A model generated the notes under the pieces. That model did not search any database. It was given only the letters and a program-made list of their open reading frames with translations, and was not told the DNA's origin. From Cichorium intybus (Eukaryota; Streptophyta; Magnoliopsida; Asterales; Asteraceae): a DNA stretch of 64,000 nucleotides. Shown one piece after another: positions 35,640 through 46,140 of this stretch; the first letter of the stretch is position 1, and each line of letters opens with the position of its first letter. A program made the translations under genes and the position numbers. Location: the NCBI GenBank assembly GCA_023525715.1, contig JAKNSD010000077.1, forward strand, positions 248,001 to 312,000, given 5' to 3'.

Positions 35640-35690
35640 AAGACGTTAAACTTAGCGCTTGTTGGGAGGCAACCCATCGTGTCATAAGTT
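35640..35690 (+). promoter_or_regulatory. Conserved GACGTTAAACTTAGCGCTTG...GGGAGGCAACCC motif
   Basis: Just after the 418-residue ORF the sequence reads GACGTTAAACTTAGCGCTTG followed by TTGGGAGGCAACCCATC. The same block occurs on the minus strand in the other Athila-type element (about 60362-60329). Such a block marks the end of pol in many Athila elements; its function is unknown to me. Confidence 0.65.
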
Positions 35691-35789
35691 AGGATATATT
35701 TCTTAAAATAAAATACAAAAATACATCAATCTTTTTGCAAGTACTAGTGGTTTGAAATAAGTGTGGGGTCAATTGAGAAGTTTGAAAAT

Positions 35790-36034
35790 TTTTGAAGACC
35801 GCGCGGCGGATTTTTGTATTGCGCGACGCGGGGTCGGAACTCAACCCGATGCGCAGGGGTTGATTTGGCGACACGCGCGCCGCGGAAAAGGGAAATGCGC
35901 GCCGCGGGAAACGATCAGACGGTTTTCCCTTTAATACGGTGAGCCGCGGCTCACAACTCAAATCACACGACTCGGAGCTCTGGTGATCAAAAATTTCTTG
36001 CAATTTTTCTTGCTTATTGTGTTTCTACTGCCAA
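35790..36034 (+). promoter_or_regulatory. Possible internal promoter region before ORF1
   Basis: A set of GC-rich palindromic motifs (GCGCGGCGG about 35802, GCGCGACGCGG about 35822, GCGCGCCGCGG about 35875, GCGCGCCGCGGG about 35896) copies the layout found upstream of the TATA box in the LTRs. It is followed by TTTAATACGG and an untranslated stretch ending in a possible 5' splice site (CCAAG/GTACGC, about 36034). Promoter activity is inference. Confidence 0.45.
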
Positions 36035-36339
36035 GGTACGCTATTTTAACTACTTATTAGCTGTTTAAACTAGTTATTAGGTAGTTAATTTTAGGGTTTT
36101 ATTCAAAAAGTTCAAAAACTTAGAATCACTAATGCTAGCTTATAGGGTGTTTGTTTTGCCAAATGGAGACCCTAGATGAGTTAGTCGGTACCTAGGCTAC
36201 CTTGTGGTATGATTAAATTGAGATTTAGCAGGTTCAAATGAGGATTTGATCCGGGGTTTTGAAACAGCAGCTCGCCGCGCCGCGCTGCGGTGCGGCTGGG
36301 AAGACAAGGACTGATTTTGCAAATTTATTGTTTTGTGCT

Positions 36340-36358
36340 ATGTGTTTTTCTCTTGCAG
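36340..36358 (+). promoter_or_regulatory. Putative 3' splice site abutting ORF1 ATG
   Basis: GTGTTTTTCTCTTGCAG is a pyrimidine tract ending in CAG and is followed at once by ATGATG, the start of ORF1. With the GTACGC donor near 36035 it would give a 5'-UTR intron of about 320 nt. Spliced expression of this downstream frame has been proposed for other Athila elements. Confidence 0.5.
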
Positions 36359-37573
36359 ATGATGTTCAGATTGGACCACCCCTTCCTCTAGTTCCTTGCG
36401 GAGCTCGCTAGTTCAGTGGAGTACATTTCGCGGCGGGATGCATTGACCAGTCGCCGGGTTCTCGAGGCGACGGTTATAGACCGAGACATCTTGAGGGATG
36501 CAGGGCTCTGGGGCGCGATCGAGCCGTTCTTGCATCGCACCTGGACCCACGAGGAGGCATCGTTCACCTGCTGAGGTTAGGATAGGATTATGGCCACGGA
36601 CGAGGACGTGGTCTATACAGAGTTGCTACTGGAGTTCATATCCACCGTCCAGTTTGCACCTCGGGCGGGGGACCCGCGTTCCAGGCTGGTACGATTCCGT
36701 TTGGGAGGTGTGCACAGGGAGTGCAACCTCCGAGATTTCGGGAGGCGCACAGGCATCTACACTCCGGAGGACCTTCAGCACCGTTACGTCACCCGGTTCT
36801 TCGGGTCGTGCATTCAGGGGGAGCCGGAGCGGGTTCCCAACATGGAGATTTGGACACCATTGTCCAATGTTATGTACGAGGCGGGGACCTCGAGGGAGAG
36901 CCACCTACGTGATCCACTTCACCGCCTCATGCACCGGATCGTCTCCACCTCCATCATGCATCGGGAGGGAGGCGAGAAGGTGTCAGGCGATGATATGACG
37001 TATTTGTGGATCCTCCTCGACCCGTCTCGATTCCTCCATCTCCCCTACGCCCTCGCGATTGCCCTCTCCACCCACTCGACCGGCGCCTCCTCCAGCAGCC
37101 CACTCGCCAGGGGGTACTTCATTACCCGCCTGGCCCGTTCATTTGGTATTCTCACTGCCCCCGTGGGAGCTTCCTTGACCGCTCTACCTCCATCCCGCAC
37201 TACAGCACGCACTTTGGAGAGGATGCGGCTCATAGAGCTGCAGCGCCCAGGACAGTACATCCGGGCACCGACCGAGCTTCCTCAGGCACCCCAGCATGCA
37301 TACGCCCAGCCCGGCAGGAGACGCCGGAGGCCAGAGCCAGCACCAGAGCCGGCACAGCCTCAGCCACAGCAAGATGACTCACCAGCCCTCCGTCGGCTGG
37401 AGGCCAGAGTCACGAGGATCGAGGACCAGCTATCGAGGACCCAGGACCAGCTCGAGTGGATCGGGGAGGTACTTATACAGCTTGCATCAGCAGAGGGCAG
37501 ACGCCCCCGACCATTCCCAGCCAGGTCCCACGATCACGAGGCTGGACCCTCCAGGCCACCGGGTAGTGATTGA
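36359..37573 (+). pseudogene. Athila ORF1 family protein (interrupted by three in-frame stops)
   Basis: From ATG at 36359 the frame is broken by TAG (36389), TGA (36572) and TAG (36578), then open to TGA at 37571-37573. The open part includes RFRLGGVHREC, RDPLHRLMHRIVSTSIM, GDDMTYLWILLD, GYFITRLARSFGI and RMRLIELQRPGQYI. This pattern is typical of the Athila ORF1 domain (PF03078-type), which lies between pol and the 3' LTR. The C-terminal third is Pro/Arg/Gln-rich with a heptad-like stretch (LEARVTRIEDQLSRTQDQLEW). The molecular role of this family is not established. GC content is much higher than in the surroundings. Confidence 0.8.
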
Positions 37574-38591
37574 TGTACTTTTTCTTTCTTTCTTTTTATA
37601 TTTTTTGGGATATATGTACAAAACTTATGACACCTCTATTTGTATATTCTGTTTATATTTTATTTGTCATGTTGCTTTTAATTTGTTTGTTGAGTTATAC
37701 ATGTTATACCAATTTGAGAAGGAGTTGTCTCAGACATGTGTGGGGTCACCGCGCCCCCTCCACTTGTCTTGACCACCGGCGTGTTTACTGTAGCGCTACA
37801 ACTCCAGCATACGAAATCAAGGATCCGATTGTACGCAATTATACCTGTGATATTGAGCACCAAGCAGTCTGCCGTCCAAAAGGGGTAACTCTTTCTCCCT
37901 TGTTTTGAAATAATTTTGTACAACGGGGACGTTGTATGGTTTTAAGTGTGGGGTGTGGACGGTCGAAAGAGATATTTTTGAAATTTTTGCAGAAATGATC
38001 GATTTTTCAATTTTTAGCAACTTTTTCAAAATTTTTAATAAATTGCAATTTTGAAATGAATGGTTTGTGATTGTGATAGCATTAGTATTTTTCAAGGAAT
38101 ACTATTTATTTGTGATCATGCTATTAGTTGGTCAAATAAGTGGAGTTCTATGAGTTTAGAAGATTGAGCTGTTTTAGGATTGGAATTTAGGAAGGAAATG
38201 TCAATCTGTGGCCTTTGTTGTTCGAGTCGGTAGGTCTAAAATGGGTGGACCTTACGCACCTTACCACCTAAGATCGTCTGGTCTGGGATGGTATTTCTGA
38301 AAGCTCGTTACACGGACAACATCGAAAGTCATGGACAATTCCTTAATGGCCTTTAGAATCTGAATGAGTAAGTACACTTCATTGTGGACAGAAAGTTTGT
38401 AATCAAGGGTTCTCTAGAAAGCCATGAATTCCAAAGAACAACTCAATTATGTTTTCGCGAACTATTCCACTCTAACTCAAAAGAGCAATAAACTTTGAAA
38501 CTGAACACAGTCAGAAATTGTTTGATTCTTTATTATAATTTGTTAAAAACTCTCTTGCTTGGGGACAAGCAAGGCCCAAGTGTGGGGTGTT
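37574..38591 (+). other. Conserved non-coding 3' region with PPT-like repeats
   Basis: About 1 kb between ORF1 and the 3' LTR. It shares long stretches with the other Athila-type element (57346-58355, minus strand), especially 38215-38385 and the GTGTGGGGTCACCG...GGCGTGTTTACTGT block at 37738-37793. The 11-mer AAGTGTGGGGT occurs at 37944-37954 and 38578-38588, the latter directly before the LTR as the polypurine tract. No conserved reading frame is apparent. Confidence 0.7.
38578..38591 (+). promoter_or_regulatory. Polypurine tract
   Basis: AAGTGTGGGGTGTT immediately precedes the 3' LTR start TGACAACGCC. The same sequence precedes the 3' LTR of the minus-strand sister element (57346-57359). 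Confidence 0.8.
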
Positions 38592-39694
38592 TGACAACGC
38601 CTAGTGATATCAAGCATTTTAGGCGTTGTTGAGCCCTGTTCTTGATAAAATTATATCAAATATGCCTGGGTATTCTCACTTTTCGTGCCAGGACTTGTTT
38701 GGAGAAAAAGAATAGAAACAGGGACTAAAAGCGTGTAAAAGGAAGAAGTTGGGAAGGAATGAAAAATCAAGAGAACTCGTACGCACGCCGCTGATTTCAC
38801 TTCTGCGCGACGCGGGATTAAGGCGGTGGAACACATTCAAATGACGAAAAAACGGGGATCGGATAAGTACGCGCGCCGCGGATTTCACTTCTGCGCGGCG
38901 CGGGCACGGGAAAATTGCAACTATAAATAGAGGCATTTCCAGCCAAAAACCCTAGCAAAGACCGGGTGTAAACATCGACCTAGAAGCTCTTTGACTCCAG
39001 GATTTCATTTCAGCAAGCTCACAATTGGTACTTTATGTTTTTTTGGATTTAATTTCATTTCAGTAGAAAGTAGTTTTGTAGCTAAAGTCTTTGGGAGTGA
39101 CAACCACTGACTTTGAGCACTTAGGTTTCTGATTTTGAAACATTTTGGTTACTGATTTTGTATTTGGAATTCGGATTTGGTGAATGGAATCATTCGGTTA
39201 TTTTATGTTAACATTTCGGTGTTTTTGGATGTTTGTGTTTGGTTGTGATTGTTGAATCTTTTTTGGACCTTATTAGGACTGTTTTCCTTAGTTGAATTCA
39301 GTAGTTAATTAGGTTATTTGGTAAGCATTAAACCTTGGCTAGTAACTGTTCAATAGAACTTTAACTAGCGGTAGTTTATGCTGTGCTTGGTTTTGCTAGT
39401 TTGGATGCCTTTGATTGCTTCTGACTCAGAGATGTACTTCTGATTTCAGAAAGTGACTAGTTCATTTGACCATAGCTTAGCTTGGCTTTGGTGTGTTTGA
39501 TTATTGTCTCATTTGCTAGTGATTAGGAAAATAGAAACCAGATCCTCCGACTATAGCTGTGACACTATTAGTTGGTAATCTCTCATCTAGTCTAACCACG
39601 AAGCTCCTGTGGATCGACCCTGACTACCGCTATACTAGTGTGTGTGTTAGGTTTTCTCTTATTTTTGACCGCACGACGACCTCTGCGCGTGTCA
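38592..39694 (+). repeat. 3' LTR of the Athila-type element
   Basis: It matches the 5' LTR with about 15 substitutions and one 2-bp gap by eye. The TATA box is TATAAATA (38922-38929). It ends CGTGTCA, followed by the duplicated AACGT and then the resumed LINE sequence. Confidence 0.92.
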
Positions 39695-39699
39695 AACGT

Positions 39700-42290
39700 C
39701 TTTCCAGGAAACTCTGAATCCTGAAAGACAACTTAAAAGTGTGGAGAACAAAGTTATGTGAAAACAAGAAAAACATAAAGAGGAGTTAATCAAGAAGATT
39801 GCTGCTCTCGATATGATGGGGAATCTCTTTATTTCGACAAGGATATGATTGATGAACGTTCTAAGCTGTTAGTCACCCTTGAAGAGCTGGATCGCATTAA
39901 GCTGTTAGATGTGAAATAAAAGGCATGGTGCAAATGGGATTTACAAGGAGATGAAAACTCCAGCTTTTTTCATGGGTTGCTGGCTTATAACCTTAACAGA
40001 AACAAAATTACTAGGTTAAATATCAATGGGGAATGGAACTCGGATCCGGATCAGGTGAAAGGAGAAATATTTTGATTTTTCAAGTGCAAATACAAAGATG
40101 AGTACGCGAACAGGCCTCCCTTTGTTAGTAATAAATTCAGAGTGCTTTCTAATGATAAAAAACGAAGTCTGGTGGAGCCGTTTTCTAAAGAGGAAGTCAA
40201 AGTCGCTGTTTGGTCTTGTGGGTCCGATAAGGCGACATGACCGGATGGGATCACGTTTACCTTCATCAAACGTTTGTGGAATGTTCTGGAAGAAGATTTC
40301 GTTGTGGCAGCTAGATTCTTTGAAGATCACAAGAAAATCAACCCAGTAAGTAACGCGTCTTTCATTACTCTAATCCCTAAATGTTGCGATCCCTTACACC
40401 TAGGAGATTATCGCCCAATAAATCTCATCGGGTGCGTTTTCAATGTTATTTCTAAGTGCTTGGCAGACCGTCTGAAGTTAGTCCTCCCATCGATCATTGG
40501 TAAGGAGCAATCGACGTTCATCAAATGTCGTTTTATTTTAGACGGTCCTCTCATTGTTAATGAAATTATCAGCTTGGCTAAAAAGAAGAAAAATAAAACG
40601 TTGATATTTAAAATTGATTTTGAGAAAGTTTTTGATACGCTCAATTGGAATTTCTTAAAAAATACGATGAAACAAATGGGATTCTCGAAGAAACGGCATT
40701 CGTGGATTATGGTTTGTATTTCCTCTCCTAGAATCTCGGTTCTTGTCAATAGTTCGACCACGAATCAATTTTGCATTGAGAAGGGAATTCGCTTAGGGGA
40801 CCCGCTTTCTCCTTTTTCTGTTTTTAATCATTGCGGAAGGTCTCAGAGTGATGTTGATGGAAGCGATGGAGAAGAATTTATTTAGAGGCGTGAAGGTGCA
40901 TAATGATGTTCCCCCGATTTCTATTCTTCAGTTTGCGGATAATACAATTTTATAGGAGAATGGAGTTTGAACAATCTTAATAATTTGTTCCGCATTTTAA
41001 GATGTTTTTACATCTGTTCGGGTCTTAAGATAAACCTTGTAAAATGTAAACTTTTCGGAGTTGGAGTGAGTAAGGAGCAAGTCAGTGATATGGCGAATAT
41101 CGTGGGATGTAGTGACGAAACTTTCCCTTTTCGTTATCTGGTTTGCCTGTGTGGGAGGGTATAATAGAGTGAGTATATGGAAAGATGTGATCAAGAAATT
41201 CCAAAAAAAAAAGTTGTCGTCTTGGAAAGGTCGGCTTCTTTCGTTCGGTGGTAGATTTACCTTGTGCAATGTTGTCTTTGGGAGCCTGGGAACTTATATG
41301 TTCTCGCTGTACAAAGCTCCGGTTGCGGTTATTCAGAAGCTCGAAAGTATTAGAAGCATATTCTTTTGGGGAGGAGTCTTGGATCGAAAGAAGATATCAT
41401 GGGTGGTGTGGGATAAAATTCTGAATGCAAAGGAGTCCGGTGACTTGGGTGTTGGAAGTTTACAGTCCTTAAACCATGCTCTCCTGATCAAATGGTGGTG
41501 GCGGTTCAAGTCAGAAGATGGCTCGCTTTGGAAGGAGGTGGTTTGCGGCATCCACGGGAGGGAGAGTAATTTGGGTAATATCCCCTCTCTAGCTTATAAA
41601 AGCGGGGTCTGGTGTTCCATCGCGAAACTAAACAAAAGCATTAAGTTGGGAAACATTGACATTAGAAGCCTGTTTTATTCGACGGATGCCGGTTGGGAAT
41701 GGGGGTTTGAGGATGATAGCAGATTCACAGTTTCTTCTTGTAGAAAGATTCTTGATAGCTTCTTGCTGGTGGACTCTAGTATTGGAACATATTGGAACTA
41801 CATTGCCCCGATTAAAGCTAATATCCTTTTATGGACAGCGAGACTAGGGAAACTTCCTACGCGTGTCAACCTTGCTTCTAGAGGAGTTCAGTTGAGGAAT
41901 ACTTTATGCCCGCTTTGCAACAGATTTGAGGAGATCGAATCTCATTTATTCTGTAAATGCTCATTTGTTAAGGAGGTATCAGCAAAGATTGTCGACTGGT
42001 GTCCAGAATTGCCTCTGGGCAAGGAGTCGATTGATGAAATTCTAAACAGTATCAAGAGTATTGAGGACAGCAGGAAGAAGAAAGGGAAAAGGCTTGGATG
42101 CACACTTGCTGCTTTTATTTGGTGTATTTGGTCTTATAGAAACCAAGTTGTCTTTAATGGTAAGATTGATAGGTGTATTATCGTGGTAGAAAAAATTAAG
42201 ATCCGAGCGTTTCAATGGATGAAATGTAGAGACAAGAAGTCTAGTCTGATTACTTGGGACATTTGGAATGTAAAACCAAGACTGATGTAG
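39700..42290 (+). pseudogene. LINE ORF2 reverse transcriptase and zf-RVT domain (degenerate)
   Basis: RT motifs appear in order: ITLIPKCCDPLHLGDYRPI (about 40363), LIFKIDFEKVFDTLNW (about 40603), IRLGDPLSPF (about 40788) and QFADNTIL (about 40929). The last is the catalytic box, normally FADD, with the second Asp changed to Asn. Stops at about 40074, 40238 and 40952 and shifts near 40820 and 41150 break the frame. A 401-residue open part (41085-42290) holds the C-terminal zinc-binding region, with FTVSSCRKIL, ANILLWTARLGKLPTR and CPLCNRFEEIESHLFCKC. The enzyme would copy LINE RNA at the nicked target. Confidence 0.9.
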
Positions 42291-42350
42291 CCTTTGTTGC
42301 TCTAGCTCCTTGCTTGAGCCTCCTTAATATTATTCTTGCCGTTCAAAAAA

Positions 42351-42979
42351 ATTGTCTATTAAAATTAATTTCGTAGAAAAAATTTGTCAAAACCAAAATT
42401 GTCAAATAGATATGAATAAGTGGTCATACCAAATTTAAAAAAAAGGTTGTAAAAGTCTAAAAGAAGTTGGCCCAATATAGTAAATATTTTAAGTAACCAA
42501 ATAAATATCTGGTAAAAGTTATAAAATAGGTAATGCTTGTGTTAAAAATGTAAAACTGGCCATACATGTAAAATTGGAAAAAGAATAAACCAAATGAAAT
42601 TGATGGATGTATTATCAATGTAAATTTTAAAACATCTTAAACCTTTAGGATATAAGTAAAACTAGAAAACAATTGAACGAGAAGGTACTGGGATTAAATT
42701 TAAAATAGTTAGAATGTTAAGGGTAAACATCATATAAATAAAACCAGAAAACATCCACAGAAATTGAGAATTCAATTCTAAGCAATTGTTGGTGAAAGAA
42801 CGAACCTCAAACTTCAATGTTTACCAATAATCTTAGATAATTTTAATTTTAGAGTACGGCAGTCAATATTTATAATATTTATAAGACGACCATAATAGGT
42901 CCTCCCAGGTACTATTTATTATTCGTAAATCAGAACATAAAAAACAGGAAATTCATAAGCAGATTTAAATTCAACACAA
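42351..42979. other. AT-rich flank upstream of the ankyrin pseudogene
   Basis: No gene seen. It may hold the old promoter of the following gene, but I can point to no convincing TATA box or conserved site. Confidence 0.5.
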
Positions 42980-43497
42980 ATGACTTACAATTACGTAATA
43001 AGTGATCTTCCGATTTACAAAGCTGCGTTGCATGACGATTGGGAATCTGTAAGTCAAATTTTCGAACAACATCCAGACCTAATGACCAACCAGATCACCT
43101 ACTGGTGGGAGACGCCGTTAATTATAGCGGTAGGAACGAATCAATCCCACAATTTCGTGAAGAAGCTGGTGGAACGTATCGTTGCCGTTGGTGCTACGGA
43201 TAAGTTGTTTGTGACCAGTTATGGCGGAAACAACCCGCTCCATTATGCTGCTAAGGTTGGGAATACGACGGCTGCAAGGCTTTTGGTGGAGCATAACCGT
43301 GATATGGCCCAAGTTCGAAATCCGTACGGTAATACACCGTTGAAATTGGCTGCCTGGCATGGAAACAAAGATACGCTTCGATACTTGCTGACGGTGACTC
43401 CGGATTCACCACCCCCCCGGTGGGGAAGGGGCTGGTCCGTACACCGGAGTTGCTGGTGGCGATCTCATTACTCTCACAATTATGGCCGGATTTTATG
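42980..43497 (+). pseudogene. Ankyrin block 1
   Basis: From ATG at 42980 the frame gives LPIYKAALHDDWESV, then NPLHYAAKVGNTTAARLLVEH and GNTPLKLAAWHGNKDTLRYLL, clear ankyrin helices. After the C-run the frame shifts; the other frame then continues with GEGAGPYTGVAGGDLITLTI until a good donor site (TTTATG/GTAACT) at 43498. The start is supported by family-like N-terminal sequence only. Confidence 0.75.
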
Positions 43498-44134
43498 GTA
43501 ACTCCGATTGAAGATTTTAGCTTAAATATTAGTCAATTTTCTTGAAAAGTCATCAGTCATCACTCATTGGTCCACCCAGTCATCAAACACAAATTCTTAA
43601 TTTAATGTTTAATTAAAGCGACTAAAATCTAGGGTTGAATATCCTGATGAAGATGTTGCGTTAGAGATAATTGATCTGCACCCAAACATCGTGATTGAAC
43701 AAGATAGGAACAGCCAAACGGCTAGATATTAGCTCTAAAACCCGAAATTTTTCCGAGTGGAATGCAGCTTAATTGGATTTTGGAGTCGCTTCATCTATTC
43801 ATGTAAATATCTCATCTTTCTTTTATATACATAGTCTTTATTAGGTTTTATGTATATTGGCAACAGGCAATGGCAATGACTGAATCGACCGTGAAAGGGT
43901 TATAATCGACAAATAAATGAGAATATATTTGGTTGGTTAGGGTTCCTAAGAAACTAAGAACTGGAAAACAAACAATATGTATATTGCTGCATTCGATTCA
44001 TTCATTCTTACACACATCTGAAAAAGCATGGATTATGCATCAAGTGTATAACGTTTTACTGCTTTATAATTAAGCGCATAACAAATCGTTGCAACTTGCA
44101 ACACAGTCTTGCAAGATTCGATAGTTCGCAATAT

Positions 44135-44245
44135 TTGGTTATTTTTTTTAATGTTTGGATTTTTGTGTGATCATGCAAGTAATACCTTTCAAGGATTTTT
44201 TTAATGTTTGGATTTTTTTTAATGTTTGGATTTTTTTTGATCATC
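44135..44245. repeat. Short tandem T-rich repeat
   Basis: The word TTTTAATGTTTGGATTTTT occurs three times (about 44147, 44199, 44218), the last two adjacent. Low-complexity expansion, not a gene. Confidence 0.7.
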
Positions 44246-44381
44246 TAATTTTAGATTATATAAGATTATAAAGTCATTATTTTTTTTGGTAGTTATTTAA
44301 TAATCACGGTCTTTTCAAAATGGGTCAACACTTTAGTTTCTTACAACCTAAGCATATCAGTTAAAAATTAAAAATACTAAA

Positions 44382-44895
44382 TAGGGTGTCTGGGTGTGCA
44401 AAAGAATAAAATTTTAATCCAATAAAATCGATCAATCCAATTAAAAACCAACCAATTACATTGGATATCCAACCTCAATTGGATTAGATTGATTTCGAAA
44501 TTTCAGAATCCTATTGAATTGGATCGGTTTTTGGATGATAATGAAAATTCTTTGGATATCTAACCAAATCCAACCAATGGATATCCAATTAAAATCCAAT
44601 TTATTATCAATTAATAGTTAAAAATACAATATATTTAACCAAAAAAATATATATTATAATTGGTAGCCTCGATATTTTTTTTTTCAAAACTAAGGTTGTT
44701 TACAAAAAGCTTCATAAAATGGGATATTTTTAAATTATTTTGTAACAATAGGGCTGTTTAAGAAATTAGGTCCGCGAATACAAATTTTGATTTCAAAACT
44801 TTCAAATATAGCCCTTTGACTTTTCATTTCTAACCATTTAACTTATATAATATACTTATTTATTTACTATTTTCATTTCAAACTTTCATGTCATG

Positions 44896-44987
<92 letters not shown>

Positions 44988-45224
44988 CTATAAACTTATT
45001 TATTGGAAAATGTAATGAAAATGTTTACATCTCTAACAAATTATATATATCCATCGGATAAAACCAATCGAATCCAACATCCAATTGGATTGAATTGGAT
45101 CGGATCAGATCGGTTTATAAAATGAATTGGATTTGATCGGTTTACAAAATCGAAAATCCAATGTATTATTTGATTAAATTGGTTCTAACAAAAACCATTG
45201 GTTTTCGTCCAATGAACACCCCTA
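44382..45224. mobile_element. hAT-like MITE (843 bp)
   Basis: The ends are TAGGGTGTC on the left and, as reverse complement, TAGGGGTGTTC on the right. They are flanked by 8-bp near-duplications ATACTAAA (44374-44381) and ATACTAGA (45225-45232), one mismatch. An 8-bp duplication and TAGGG-type ends fit hAT. The arms are rich in CCAATTGGAT/ATCCAATT words that pair with each other. An AT run of about 85 bp lies inside (44899-44985). No coding capacity. Confidence 0.65.
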
Positions 45225-45758
45225 ATACTAGACCAATTACAAACAAATTAAAAAAACACATCGTTGATGTGCCTGAATGATGGTTTAATTTTGTAATTCA
45301 ATTTGTAATATCCGTGTTTTGGGTCTAGAATAAATTAGACTAAATTGGTAAATAAAACTTTTGAAAAACTAAAAGAAATTCAAAACTCCGATTAAACGAA
45401 ATAAATAGACTTTTTCAGAATAACCAACTTCATTATAATTAATCTTGGTTCCATATCGATCAAAATGAAATTAGTCTTATATTGCGGGGATATTTAAGTA
45501 AATATCTATGCTTCATATCTTCGGACTATGTATGACCAATTTCAAATAAGGGTAATGTAGTAAATCTATATTAAGATAATTGGGTATTAGAACAGGGGTA
45601 TCTAAGGTAATTTCACTTAATACGACAAATACATTTAACTGGAGGGTAATTTGGTAATTTATCAATAAAGACAAATTTGTTTACATAGAAAGGGCATATT
45701 AGTAAATTAAACAAAAACATATCATTCCTATTTTAGGGTGTGCATGCACCGTAGCCTT

Positions 45759-45803
<45 letters not shown>

Positions 45804-46140
45804 AAGAGAGAGAAGGAGTGATCGTGGGTTAATGGGCGAGGCAAGTTTGCACCTCCGATGGACCTCCGGCAGACCACATGGCCATTGAACCGTAGTTCTG
45901 TGAGTGGTGAAGGGTGGTAGGGTGAAGGGACAGAGGTAGACGCGTGCTGTGTGTGGTGTGTGTTTTGCAGAAAACCAACAGGAAGAGTGAATGGGAAGTA
46001 GAGGCGGAGGAAGGAGCTGGTGGGTGGAACTTGGTAGTAGCAGTGTGCTTCTATCGAAGAGGGCGTGACCGAAGGTGAGGCTGACGTCGCCAATCGCCGG
46101 AGTGCAGCTTGGTCGAGACTCGAAGGTGAGATGTGACTCC

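Larger units (their letters stand above)
33132..39694 (+). mobile_element. Complete Athila-type LTR element, pol-less (6563 bp)
   Basis: Two LTRs (1105 and 1103 bp), a tRNA-Asp-type PBS, a PPT and a perfect AACGT target duplication (33127-33131, 39695-39699) define an intact insertion. By eye the LTRs differ by about 15 substitutions and one 2-bp gap, about 1.4%. Inside are an acidic 418-residue ORF with no recognised domain, a conserved GGGAGGCAACCC motif, and the Athila ORF1 frame. No protease, RT, RNase H or integrase is present, so it depends on a partner element for replication. Confidence 0.92.
31891..42350 (+). mobile_element. L1-type LINE, split by an LTR element
   Basis: The left part (31891-33131) has the end of ORF1 and the endonuclease. 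The right part (39700-42350) has RT and a C-terminal zinc-binding domain, ending in a short A-run after TGCCGTTC (about 42340). The 6.56-kb element between them is flanked by AACGT on both sides, so the LINE was continuous before that insertion. Most of ORF1 is missing, as in a 5'-truncated copy. Stops and active-site changes show it is dead. Confidence 0.9.

Noticed and set aside
36498..37377. GC-rich frames of 90-166 residues overlapping ORF1 in other frames
   Set aside because: They are shadows of ORF1; only one frame has the Athila ORF1 motifs and the conserved C-terminus.
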